In this document: in pieces, positions 44,065 through 54,776 of the stretch
How positions within the stretch are numbered: the stretch's first letter is position 1
Layout of the letters: each line of letters starts with the position of its first letter
Source of the DNA: Capsaspora owczarzaki ATCC 30864
Lineage: Eukaryota; Opisthokonta; Filasterea
Direction: 5' to 3'
DNA: 64,000 bases
Assembly (NCBI RefSeq): GCF_000151315.2
Contig: NW_011887292.1
Coordinates: forward strand, 2,812,063 to 2,876,062
Translations under genes and position numbers: made by a program
Notes under the pieces: generated by a model
The model's input: the letters and a program-made list of their open reading frames with translations, nothing else
Told to the model about the DNA's origin: nothing
Databases searched by the model: none

Positions 44065-45077
44065 ATGGATTCCACCACTCGCAAGAATACGGATCTTTCA
44101 GCCATCTTAGCTCAGAAGTAAGTCCTTGTTGTGAGGCCCGAGTGTGAGAGTGCTAGCTGCAGGCGAACGAGGGGGAGGGGTGCCGGCGTTGCTGGAGCGC
44201 GCACAGTTGCTGAGACTTGCAAACACACGCCTCTACTTCTGCTGCCCTTTTGCTGCCACTCTAACAGAGACCTCGATTGTGCTGCTCACAGGGACCTCTC
44301 TTGTGGTGCTGATGAGCTTCGTGGTATCGAGCGCTCCATTGCTGCGCTGGCCGCTTGCCTTGGCGTTGCCAAAACGGTTTTCGTGCCATTTTCCAAATCT
44401 CTGGTCTCGAATGTTCCCGACGCCAGCCGCTGCGCTGCACTACTCAAGGCCTTGACTGATCTCTGGTCTCGAATGTTCCCGACGCCAGCCGCTGCGCTGC
44501 ACTACTCAAGGCCTTGACTGGTCAAGTCGCCGGCAAGGCGAAGCCAACAGGCGAGGAAAAACTCGTCGTCAAGTTGTTGTTCGAGAATCTGGGCTTGCAC
44601 TCGACGGCGAAATGGACTTGCAATGTCACCGGCCAACTGCTTCTGGACGTGCTGGTTCACGATCTCCAGTCCAAACAGACGGTTGAAGATGCCGCCAACC
44701 AAGTTGCAGAAGCCAACGCCCAAGTTGCAAAAGCCACCAACCAAGTTGAAGCTGCCAACGCCCGAGTTAAAGAACTTTGGGCAAAGAACCGTACGCTCGA
44801 AGCCAGAAAGCTAGAACTTGAGGCAAAGGGCAATGGTAGGTCTTGTTCGCTGAGCAGTTGCTACTCTGGTTGCGCGGATTCTTGTTACTAATATTGTGTG
44901 ATGACAGCAAACCCCGCCACTTTCCCGCTCTACGGTGTCAATTTGACACCTGATGTCGACAAGTGGCTTCTCACTCGCCCGGAGCTGCAAGAGAAAATAG
45001 TCAACGCCGGCGATCGAGTTCTAGTCACTGCACCTCCAATTCACGCACTGCCCCAAAACCTCGAACTGTGCTATTGA
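44065..45077 (+). pseudogene. Coiled-coil protein, copy B, frameshifted by a 62-bp tandem duplication
   Basis: Exons 44065-44117, 44268-44835 and 44908-45077 correspond to copy A plus the shared terminal exon. In exon 2 the segment 44397-44458 is repeated at 44459-44520. Since 62 is not a multiple of 3, the frame is lost and stops at 44517. After the duplication the original frame resumes (GKAKPTGEEKLVVKLLFENL...) and stays open through exon 2. Exon 3 encodes a 56-residue tail (NPATFPLYGVNLTPDVDKWL ... ending ELCY). Copy B therefore cannot make the full protein unless the duplication is spliced out or skipped. An assembly artefact of near-identical copies is possible but would not easily create an exact 62-bp repeat. 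Confidence 0.7.
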
Positions 45078-45466
45078 GCATTTTCTTTTGTTCTTTTTTT
45101 GATGTAGCCCCTGCTTGTTGTTGAATTTTGTCCGTAGATCTACGCCCTGCTTGTCGTTTTGTTTTGTTCCAACCTCTTTACTTATTACATGGTTTCTTTC
45201 TTGCGAAAGAACCAAGATGGAAAAAAACTCAGAGCACCTTCCTTCCGTCGGTATGATTTTGTTGTATTTGTTAGTGATAACGCACGCGCATGGATCCTTT
45301 TCGCCCGATGGGCACACATCTGGACATTTGTCCCTTCCCTTGTCTGCTGAGAATAGAAGTCAGTCCCGTTTTTGGTGTATTCTTTCCGAGTCGCTCAGAT
45401 CGTCTACCTTCGACCTCTCGAGTCTGTTTCCCCCCCCCCCGCCCACCCCTCGTCCCTGCGTCCCAC
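45078..45466. other. Spacer before ELP2
   Basis: About 390 bp with T-rich segments and a C10 run at 45431-45440 just upstream of the ELP2 start. No gene seen. Confidence 0.5.
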
Positions 45467-48400
45467 ATGCTGTCGTTTGCCAGTGCTGCTGCCAACAAGG
45501 TCGCTGCTGGCCTGGCGTGGTCGCCCGAGACTGGCCTTGTCGCTTACCCAGCCGACGCCAATGTTTGCATCATGGCCACGCACTACCACCACGACGACCC
45601 CGCCACCACGCCAGCTCAGCCCCCAAATAATAACACCAGCAACAACAGCAACAACAACAACTCCAAGTTCAAGGAGCAGGATCGCGTCGTCGCCGTCCTC
45701 ACAGCGCACAATGCGCGCGTCAATACCGTCAAGTGGCTCGACGCACGGACGCTCGTGTCTGCTTCAGCCGACAAGACTGCTCGCGTGTGGCGCCTGTCCC
45801 CAGACGGAAGCAATGCCCCTTCGGAGTGGGACTGGCGCGCAGAGTGGCCGTCGACGCACTGCCCGTGGATCTCGGTCGCCACACTGGAAGGGCACACGGC
45901 GAGCGTCACTGCTCTGGCTACACTCACAGTGCCACAAACGCCAGTCGCATTGCTACCGACGACGACGACGACGACGACGATTACGACGACGACAAAGGAG
46001 GGCGCGAGCGCGGCGACCGTCCTTGCGCGTTGGATTGCTACTGCGTCGGGCGATGGAACAGTGCGCATCTGGCTGTGCACGGACGAGCATGTTGCTGCAA
46101 GTGCTACGTGGACGTGCGTACAAACTATTGCGTTTGGCGTGCGCTACATGGAGTCTGTCACTCTGGCGTGTCTGCCCAACTCGCCCGTGCCCATTCTCGC
46201 CACCGGTGGCGTCGATCGGAAGGTGCACATCTTCACCTATGATACTGCCGACACTCGCCAGTTTGCGCTTCGGTGGTCTCTGGCTGGCCACGAGGATTGG
46301 ATTCGCGCGGTCGCGTTTGCCCATGCGCCCGTACCCCTGTCGGAACTCACCTCGCCTTCCCCTGTTGCAGCCCAGGATGGCAACGAGTCTGCTGGCTCTT
46401 CTGGCTCTTCTGGCACCGCCGCAGACACACCGTGCTTGTTGCTTGCAAGTGCGGCGCAAGACTCAATGGTCCGGTTGTGGCGTGTCGAGTGCAGTGCCAC
46501 CAACAATTCCCAGGCAACAGCAGCCGTCCTTGATGCGTTGCTGACGGGACACGATCTTCCTGTCTACAGTATCGAATGGGAGCCAGCAGTGCAGGTCGGC
46601 ACAGACCCCGTTGTCGTCCGCCAACCTCTTTCTCTCTTGACGGCATCGATGGACCGAACCCTCATGAAGTGGCAGCCCGACCCTGAAAGTGCCGTTTGGA
46701 TAAACACCACCCGTGTCGGCGAGTTCTCGGGTGCCGGACTGGGCTTTTACGGCGGCATTGTTGGTCCGCGAGGCACTGCCATTCTCGCGCAAGGATTTCA
46801 AGGCGCCCTCCACCCGTGGACGAAGCAGCCCCAACCAGGCGCCGCCTCATCCAATGACGCTGACGCCGGCGGCACCTTGCCGTATGAAGCTTGGGTGGCA
46901 CAGGCGTCAGTGAGTGGCCACTTTGGTCCAGCAGAGGACCTTGACTTTGACCCGACGGGAGAGCTGCTCTTTTCCACGAGCGCCGACATGACGACGCGCA
47001 TTTTCGCCTCATGGGAGCGCCACCTTCCCGGTGCGCCCGATCTACTCCTGTCATGGCACGAGATTGCGCGCCCGCAGATTCACGGCTACAGCATGAATGC
47101 CGTTGCCACTGTGGGCAGCTTTCGCTTTGCCAGCGCGGGTGACGAGAAAGTCGTCCGTGTGTTTGACGCCACAGGGCACTTCAGGGAAACGCTCCAGGCG
47201 CTGTTGCCCGCAGTCCCAGCAGTGGATGCCTCTGCTGCGTTCGACACTGCATCTGCACTTGTCGGCGCGACCCAAGAGCGAGTGCGACTGGCTCAGCAGG
47301 CTCGCCGTGGCGTGCTTTTGGCAGACCGAACATGGCAAATCGCAACTGCCTCGGGCCCTACTGTCGACACGTTGTCACAACGCGGCCGAGCGTTGGGTGC
47401 GTCTGTGCCCGCTCTTGGCTTGACAAACCGTGCTGTTTTCGAGGACGACTTGTCTGGCGGCGTGGCCAAAGCCGCCGCCGGAGACGATACCGCCGCTGGC
47501 GAAAGCTCGGGTCGTGTCGCAACCGCAGGTGACGACGAGGAGTCGGCGTTCACTGCGCAAGAGGCGCCTCCAGGCTTTGCCTTCCGCTACGAAAAGATTG
47601 CAGGACCGCCACCGGAAGAGCATTTGACGCAAAACACCCTTTGGCCCGAGGCACACAAGCTGTACGGCCACGGCAACGAAGTGTTTGCGTTGGCCTGCAC
47701 ACATGCAGCGGTTTCGGCCGATCCGACCGCGCCAGCCGAGCCAGCATCATCTCTTGGTGTCTCCTCCAAGGGTCGTTTGCTGGCCTCCTCCTGCAAGGCG
47801 ACTCGCGCAGATACTGCCGTCATCCGCGTTTCCGAACTGGACACGTACCGCGATATTGCCCTTCTCGAGGCGCACACTCTGACCGTCACGCAACTCGCTT
47901 TTTCTCACAACGACCAATTCCTGCTCAGCGTGTCGCGCGATCGCACTTGGACACTGTTTTCTCGCATTGGTAAAATTTGCTCTATCCTCGACATTTTGTT
48001 GTTGAAATCTCTTTTGACAGAATCGCTGACTGACTTTTTTTTTTCTCTCTGGCTCCTGTTGCCATGTCTTCATTTTGTGTTTTTTTTTTGTTGGGGGGGG
48101 GATCAGGCCACACTTTCTCGCTCGTCGCCAAGACTCCAGCCCACGAGCGTATCATCTGGGCCTGTAGTTTCAGCCATGACGATCGTTTCTTTGCCACCGC
48201 TTCGCGTGACATGACTGTAAGCGAGATGATCGCATGTCGCCGCGAGCTAGATTCGGCTTCTTCAACTGATTTTTTTTTTGTTCACACGCAATGCAGATTA
48301 AGATTTGGGCGCTTGAAGCCCCGGGCACTTGCGTTGCGACCATTGACCACTTCCGCGAGAGCGTGACTGCCATTGATTTCGCGCCAGCGCCATATGAAGG

Positions 48401-48893
48401 GTGAGCACTGTCATGAAGGTGTTATTTTGAGAGTTGTCGGCGCAGGATTCCCATTTTGTCTCACGGTTTTGGATTCCCCTGTCTTGCATTCCCCGCCCCC
48501 TTCCCCCCCCCCCGCCGCCCTGAAAATTTTGCCATCTAGTGGGTATCTGCTCGCCGTTGGACTTGATTCTGGCACGCTTGGGCTGCTGCAAATCAAAGCA
48601 GCTGCCGGCAGCTCCTCGCAGATGACCGTCACTTCAGCCAAGACGCTGGATAAGAGGTACAGTATTGCTGCTGCTGCCATGTTTAGTTTCGAAACAAGAA
48701 GACTGAGCCCGCTGCATGTTGTTTGTTTGTTTGTTTGCTTGTTCGCAGTGTTTGCCCTTCGTCCACCATTCGACGAATTCGATTCCGGCCTTTCCCTGTT
48801 GTGGACTCTATCATTTCTTCTGCTCGTCCCAGGTTGCAGTTTGCGACAGCGAGCACGGATACTTCTGTGCGGTTGTACGATGTGCCGTTGTGA
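45467..48893 (+). CDS. ELP2: Elongator complex subunit 2, WD40 protein, 5 exons
   Basis: Exons 45467-47969, 48107-48216, 48297-48400, 48540-48656 and 48749-48893 join to 992 aa (human ELP2 is about 826). Two seven-bladed propellers are implied by blades such as VNTVKWLDARTLVSASADKT, ATASGDGTVRIW, FSTSADMTTRIF and AFSHNDQFLLSVSRDRTW. The LWPEAHKLYGHGNEVFALAC blade and the HERIIWACSFSHDDRFFATA blade follow the ELP2 family closely. ELP2 forms the core of Elongator with ELP1 and ELP3, which modifies wobble uridine of tRNAs in the cytoplasm. Extra length comes from low-complexity inserts (Asn- and Thr-rich stretches near 45610-45660 and 45955-46000, and an Ala/Gly region near 47460). Exon 5 is least conserved, but its end ATASTDTSVRLYDVPL completes a last blade. 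Confidence 0.93.
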
Positions 48894-49101
48894 TTTGAAC
48901 TTTGGCGGTTGTTTCTTTCGTCTTCTTTCAGTTTCACAAATTCATAGCGTTTTCAGGGGGGGGGGAGGGCGCAAAAGTGGGTGGGCGGCACCTTCGACAG
49001 CTAGCTAGTTAGTTGTCACCAGCACTCTGTCTCAGTTAGTCAGCAGATTCAACCAATTCAGTCAATTTTCAATTTTCAACTCCAGGTCAAATCTTGTCCA
49101 A

Positions 49102-50172
49102 ATGCTGTGCTCTCGACTGCTTCCCAGTCTGCTCAGCCGGAGTGCCCGCGAGTTGTCGACTGTGCCAGTCACGCGAAACAACCCTCCACGATGCACGATG
49201 GCTGCCGCGATGCTGGCACGATACACGAGTGCAGCACCAGAACCGCAATCATTGGCGACCAACCAGCAATCTGCCCCAGCGCATCGCCGCGTCCAACTTG
49301 GTAACCCCCCCCCCCAGCTCGACCCAATCACAACCCAAACCACCCCCTCTCTCTCTCTCTCTCTCTACACTCTCATTCATATTGCAGACGCAATTGGCGC
49401 TCTATTTCGCTCGAGCGACGTTTTGGCTCAAAAACCTTGTTCCGCCACACACGACAAGTTTCTCCGCAATCGCACTCACTCTGAACTGCACAACATTCAC
49501 AGATGTTCCAACCGCTGACATGAAGCGCGAATTCGCAGAGCAAGGATTTCTCAAGGTGCCCGGCGTCATTTCGCGCGAGTTTTGCGCCGAGCTGAACGAG
49601 CGGATTGATCGCTGCTTCACCGGACGATTTGAGACTGGACACTACCCGGACGAGTGGTACTGGCGAGCCGAAATGTCGCTTCCAGATGTGACCAGACACA
49701 TGTGCAACATCTGGAAGTCCGACCGCTTGGTTGCGTCGATGGTGCTTTCGCGCGAGGTCGCACGGTTTGCAGCTGGGCTGATGAACTTTGACGGCGCACG
49801 CATTGGGAATGACTCGGTTTGGGTCAAGCCGCCCAACGGGACTGAAATTACCTTCCACACGGACGCATTCTACGTGCCGTACCCGATGATTACCTGCTGG
49901 CTGACGCTCACCGATGTCAGCGAGGCGAATGGCACGCTGCAGTACATTCCCGGCTCGCACCGTTGGCCCAAAACCGCTGCTATTGACCGCGACGCGTTCC
50001 ATGCCCCAACTTCCAGCTATCTCTCGCCTGCGTACGAAGCGGCTCATGCCGCCGGAGTGGATGCTTCGACCATCAAGGTGAGGGAGTTGTAAATTTTGTG
50101 ATTTGGGGTTTGAGCGTTTTGTTGGTTGATTTTTTTTTTTGTTTTGCATGCTCACTCACACACACACACACA

Positions 50173-50233
<61 letters not shown>

Positions 50234-50533
50234 GCCTGGCTGTTCGCCGCGCAACAGGTCGAAAGCGTCGAGCTACCAGCGGGGTCGATCGTATTCCATC
50301 ATGGCGACATGTGGCATGGCAGCTGCAAAAACACAACCAGCGAGCGCTGGCGTCGGTCGTTGGGCATCCATCTCATTCCGCACACCTCGCGATTTGGGCA
50401 AGGGGATGGCTACATTTATGGTCGGTACCGCAAAGCTGGCGACGACTCGATGGATCCGGCCTTCTTCCCCATTCTCTGGTCCAAGGACGGTCAGCGATCG
50501 GCGACCATCAAGAGTCACGTCGGATATGACTGA
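49102..50533 (+). CDS. Phytanoyl-CoA dioxygenase (PhyH) family protein, probably mitochondrial
   Basis: Exons 49102-49300, 49503-50077 and 50258-50533 join to 349 aa. The start MLCSRLLPSLLSRSARELST is Arg/Leu/Ser-rich without acids, a good mitochondrial presequence. The dioxygenase core starts FAEQGFLKVPGVISREFCAE. The iron site is FHTDAFYVP (H-x-D), with distal His in GDMWHGSCKN. The 2-oxoglutarate-binding Arg is in RRSLGIHL. The double-stranded helix also shows NGTLQYIPGSHRWP. Fe(II)/2-oxoglutarate hydroxylation is known for the family; the substrate here is unknown. The alternative acceptor at 49386-49387, preceded by a stronger CT tract, breaks the frame in this arrangement, so 49501-49502 is used. 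Intron 2 carries a CA/CT microsatellite. Confidence 0.88.
50155..50231 (+). repeat. (CA)n(CT)n microsatellite in PhyH intron 2
   Basis: CA repeats followed directly by about 28 CT dinucleotides. They form an unusually long polypyrimidine tract ahead of the acceptor at 50257. Confidence 0.95.
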
Positions 50534-50885
50534 GGCGCGGGATTTTTTTTTCCATCAGTGCATGTTTCTGGTGTGCCTTTGCTTTGCGGAGTTGGATCAT
50601 CTTGTCAAAATGGAAAACAAACGCTCATCATCTTCACCACGATCACCGTTGCATGGTGTGTCACTGGTCCGTTTCCATTCGATTCCGAGCCCTGTCAATT
50701 GTCATTATTGCTGTTTCTTCGTCTGTGTATTTATTTATTTATTTTTATTTTTATTTTTCCTTACCTCAGGCTTTTTGCAGTCCTATTTTTTTTTTTTTTT
50801 TTTTTTTTGTTATCACAACTTTTGCGGTTTTCCTGCTCCCTCTGAGTTTGAGTGCACACGGTCGCAACACCAACAGTTCACCACC
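50534..50885. other. Spacer between PhyH and MYND-ankyrin genes
   Basis: About 350 bp with T-rich runs (ATTT repeats at 50730-50760, T21 at 50788). No gene seen. Confidence 0.5.
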
Positions 50886-51372
50886 ATGTCCTTCACATCA
50901 TCCACTGGCGACGAGTTCTTTGCAGCACCCCACGAGTGGAAGGTAAGCATGGATGCAAGGAACTCGAGTGCTTTTTGCACGAGCACGGAAAAAAAAAAAA
51001 ACAAAAAAAAAAAACACCATTGGTTTTCCTCAGTCAAAGTCAAGCTGAAGTCCGCTATTTCGGTGACGACCAATCTTGTGCTTCTGGCGCATGCTGGACG
51101 CGGGTTTTTTTGCATCAAAAGCTGCGTGTGTGCGTGTGGTGGCAGAAAGAGCCGCATTCTCTGCTCGGGAGCGGGCGCGGCTGAAACTGGGACAAAGCGG
51201 TACCAGTCCGGTCGGTCGGTCGGCCACTCTGCGCGCGCCTGGAGCTGTGTGCGCCGCTCTCCGCGGCTTGTTGGCTTGTTGCTCCACTGCGACTTTGCCT
51301 TCAGACAAAGCGGCGCGTTTGACTTTGCCTTTTGCTTTGGGTTTTCCACTACAGTCAGGGCTTTTTTTATTT

Positions 51373-51409
<37 letters not shown>

Positions 51410-51640
51410 ATTTTTTATTTTTTTATATATTTATTTTTATTTTATTTTTTTGTTTTTTTAACTGGCGTTCCATTTATTTTTTTTCTTTGTATTTTTTTGT
51501 TTTTATCATTGGTATTTTTGTTTCTGAAACCTGAAAAAGAAACGACACCCACAAAGACCACGTTCTTCTTTGCGAGTGCACTGATGGCGTTTTGCTAAAA
51601 AGCAAGAACAAAGTCAGCGCGAGTGAAGTGCTCAGCACCC

Positions 51641-51674
<34 letters not shown>

Positions 51675-52462
51675 ATAACGACAAAACGAAAAAAACCACC
51701 AACAAACAAAATAAAAAATAAAAAGCAACAAAAACAAGGTCGTGAAGGAGTGACAGTCGCAGGCGGCCTCCCACGGGCGCTCATCCGCCATGACATCTGG
51801 CTCATCCCGCTGTTGCTCCTTGATCATGGGGCTGTGGAGGGTGAACGGCGGCCGGGGCAGGGCGCGCGGAGAACAGTCCCCGGTGTTTTGATTCTATTTT
51901 TACAATTCAAAAAAAAAAAAAAGCCAAAAAGTTACAAAAAAAAAAAAAAAAAAGCACCGCCTCCCTTTTACTCGTTGTTGCGATGGTTTCGCTTTTTGTG
52001 TTGTGTGGTTTGTGAGGCGTGACTGGGTTCGTTTGTGAGTCGCTTACGAGGATGTAGTCGCTCGTGCTTGTGTAGTGTGCGAGGGTGTCTGTGTTGGCGT
52101 GCTTTGGTGTGGGTGTGGCTTTTACGGTGCTGAAAAAAAAAAAAAAATCAAAATCAAAATCAAAAAACTCACACAACGTGTTTGCATCATGATCCGCGTC
52201 GACAGTGCTCTGCGAAAGGCTGCACCAAGGACGCCGCACAATCCATCATCTGCCCAACCTGCCGCTGCCTTGGCTACTGCGGAAACGAATGCCGCGTCAA
52301 AGAGTAAGTCGCTCAAGCTCATACTCGTCGATTCATGACTGTTTGCATCTCCACCATGGATTCATGGATTCATGTATTTGCATTTGGTGAACGTGAACGT
52401 GAAGAACGTGGTGTGTGTGTATTCATGTATTTGCATTTGGTGAACGTGAACGTGAAGAACGT

Positions 52463-52500
<38 letters not shown>

Positions 52501-54431
52501 AAAGTACTCACCTTGCTCTCTCGCACAATCAGCTGGGATGGAAAGCACTGGAAAAAGTGCAAGGATACCCTGAAAGAGGGTGCCGAGTTCTTTGCCTTGA
52601 TCAACCCCGTCAACAAAAAGAAGCTGCTCAAGTTCTTCAAGACGGACAGCGAGAAAACAGCCGTCCCTAAGAACTTGCCAAAGGGCTTTTCGCTCGAAAT
52701 CCGAAACGACCGCCTCGACACGCCGCTCTGCATCGCCGCCGATCTCGGCGAATTCAGCTTTGTAGAGCTCTTCCTGCGCCTTGGTGCTGGCATCAACCGC
52801 AAGGGCTCTCATGGGTGAGAATGCCTTCGGCCAATTGTTGTAGTCTTTTGTTCTGTTCTGTTCTGCTCTGTTCTGGGGTTTTAATTTTTTTTTTTTTGCA
52901 AGATCTTCACACTGACGTCTGCTTCATTGTTCCACCATCTCACAGAAACACTCCCCTGCATTATGCTGCGCGGAAGGGCTTTGGTCTTGTGGTCAAAACG
53001 CTCATCAAGAACGGGGCTGATGTGATGGCCACCAACAACGACGGCGACACCCCGTTGCACTTGGCTGCCTTTGGGGGCCACCAGTTTGCCGTCCTCGCTC
53101 TGCTCGGGGCCAAGGTGGACGTGCTCAAGAAGAACAGCGGGTTTCAAACACCGCTCGACGCCGCAGTGAACGCCAAGCAGTTCCATCTCGTTGGTCTGCT
53201 CCTCGATCATGAGCCGTCGTACCGCGAGAAGCCAACGCTGCTGATCAATGCCATTCGTTCCAAGAATGCCGAGTATGCGGCTGTGCTCGTGGAAAACGGC
53301 ATTAGCATTGAAGCCAAGTCCGACAAGGGGCTCACTGCCGTGGAGGAGGCCACTGCGGTTGGCTTGACGCAGTTCCACAAGCTGCTCGAGGAGAAGCGCG
53401 CTCGCGACGAGTTGTCTGGTGCCATCAAGATCAAGAACAAGGAAGACGACGAGGCTCGCAAGGTGGAAGAAGCGCGCCTCAAGGAGGAAGAGGAGAAAAA
53501 GGCCGCCGACGCCGCCAAGGCCGCCGAAGAAAAGAAGGCTGCGCTGCTCCAGGCCGAGGAGGACCGCAAGGCTGCCTTGGCCAAAGCCATTGCCGAGCGT
53601 GATGAGGCAGACCGGCAGTACATTGAGAATCAAAAGGGCGAACTTGACAGTCTAACGTCGTCCTTGTCACAACAGGCTGCAGGCCAGCCAGTTAACAAAA
53701 ACCTCCAGCGCGCTGCCGGCACACAACGAAGAGCCAGCACCGTCTCGACCGAGTCCACAGGATCTGATAATCCCGCGCACGCGGCCGCTGCGGCCGAGCT
53801 CATGAACGCGGCCGAGCTTGTCTCGGCGGATGGCGCCATCCAGCTGACCGTTCCAGAGCCCACCTCCGAGCTGCAGGTGCAGCTCAACGCGCTGCTCGAG
53901 TTCCGCCATGTTCACCGCATGATTGCCTTCATGATTCCCGCGTACGACTCGATGAAGAAGGCCTCGACCGACGATGGAGCCGTGATTGTGCAAGGCGTCA
54001 AGGAAGTTGCCTTGCAAACTGCGCAGGCCATTTCTCTCTGCAAGAGTGCCATTGAAGCCACCTTTGAAGAGAGCGTTATTTTGCACTGCCGAACGAAGAT
54101 TGGCAATCTTACGCACTCGAGCGCGATTCTTAAAGAGTCTGTTCGCACGTTTATGACTGCAACAGAGGAAGAAGCCAAGGTCTGTCCACGACACTTTTTG
54201 TTTGTTTGTTTGTTTGCTTGTTTGTTTGTTTGGCAGGGTTTTTTTCTGGTTTCGCCATTGTTTTGTTCGATTGACCACTCACTTTCATTGTGTGTTGCTT
54301 TTTGATTGTACTCATCGTAGACCGCCGAGTTGGAGCAAGCCTTGGCAACCGTCAAAGCTCTGATTGATCATGTCTACTCGATTGTCCAGATTGCCAAGCT
54401 CGAGCTTGATTCTATTCCTGCCATCAACTAG
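50886..54431 (+). CDS. MYND zinc finger and ankyrin repeat protein, 5 exons
   Basis: Exons 50886-50942, 52206-52303, 52533-52814, 52946-54179 and 54321-54431 join to 593 aa. Residues 20-61 form a complete MYND finger assembled across exons 2 and 3: C20, C25, C35, C38, C44, C48, H57, C61, with the family texts GYCGNEC and DWDGKHWKKC. Ankyrin repeats follow from about residue 110 (DTPLCIAADLGEFSFVELFL, NTPLHYAARKGFGLVVKTLI, DTPLHLAAFGGHQFAVLALL, then weaker units). Next come a Lys/Glu/Ala-rich coiled coil (about 300-375) and a helical C-terminal region. MYND fingers bind proline-rich partner peptides and ankyrins bind proteins, so a scaffold role is likely. I cannot assign it to a named orthologue. 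Intron 1 is long (1,263 bp) and AT-rich. Exon 2 is easily missed because it encodes only Cys-rich finger sequence. Confidence 0.82.
52368..52499 (+). repeat. 53-bp tandem repeat plus (GT)n in an intron
   Basis: Copies 52368-52420 and 52421-52473 share 'attcatgtatttgcatttgg' and the following tgaacgtgaacgtgaag. The second runs into (GT)n to 52499. All lie within intron 2 of the MYND-ankyrin gene, just before the acceptor at 52532. Confidence 0.85.
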
Positions 54432-54757
54432 AACACTCGCGCGTGGACGGAGATTTGAAATAGCATCTCGCCCCGTTGTGCAGAATTTCTCGCCAACCAC
54501 TGCACCTGCCAGTCTGTCTGCTGCATGTTTACTATCCTTGTTCATGTTTTTGTTTCCGTCTTTTTTTTTCTTTTCTTTTTTTTTTTTTTTTGTTCCTTCT
54601 TCTCTTTCCTTTTAACAGGGGTTTTTGAGTTTGTCGGTTTTGTTTCTATTGTTGTTTTGTAGCTCACTGTTGCTACTCGAGTCATGTTATCAACAATACA
54701 CCTTTGTTTTTACCGAGGGTTTCAAGGGAAAAGTCCGGTGTTTAATGTCGACCTCCA

Positions 54758-54763
54758 AATAAA
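54758..54763 (+). terminator. Polyadenylation signal of the MYND-ankyrin gene
   Basis: AATAAA about 327 nt after the stop and only 14 nt before the stop codon of the convergent minus-strand gene, so the two transcripts may overlap. The 345 bp between the two stop codons are T-rich and hold no gene. Confidence 0.55.
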
Positions 54764-54776
54764 CGCATGTGATCGA

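Larger units (their letters stand above)
42870..44890 (+). repeat. Tandem duplication, about 1.1-kb period, of a small gene
   Basis: Unit 1 (about 42870-43779) and unit 2 (about 43982-44888) share promoter, exon 1, intron 1 and exon 2 at very high identity. Shared landmarks are 'cagtcgtcacacttcgtcgg' upstream and 'ctctggttgcgcggattctt' at the end. They differ by small indels in the 3' half of exon 2 and a 62-bp duplication in unit 2. The near-identity of the intron suggests a recent event or gene conversion. Confidence 0.9.

Noticed and set aside
49102-49518. Unspliced 138-aa reading of the PhyH first exon into its intron
   Set aside because: The CT-rich stretch and the GTAACC donor indicate an intron; only splicing to 49503 connects to the conserved dioxygenase core.
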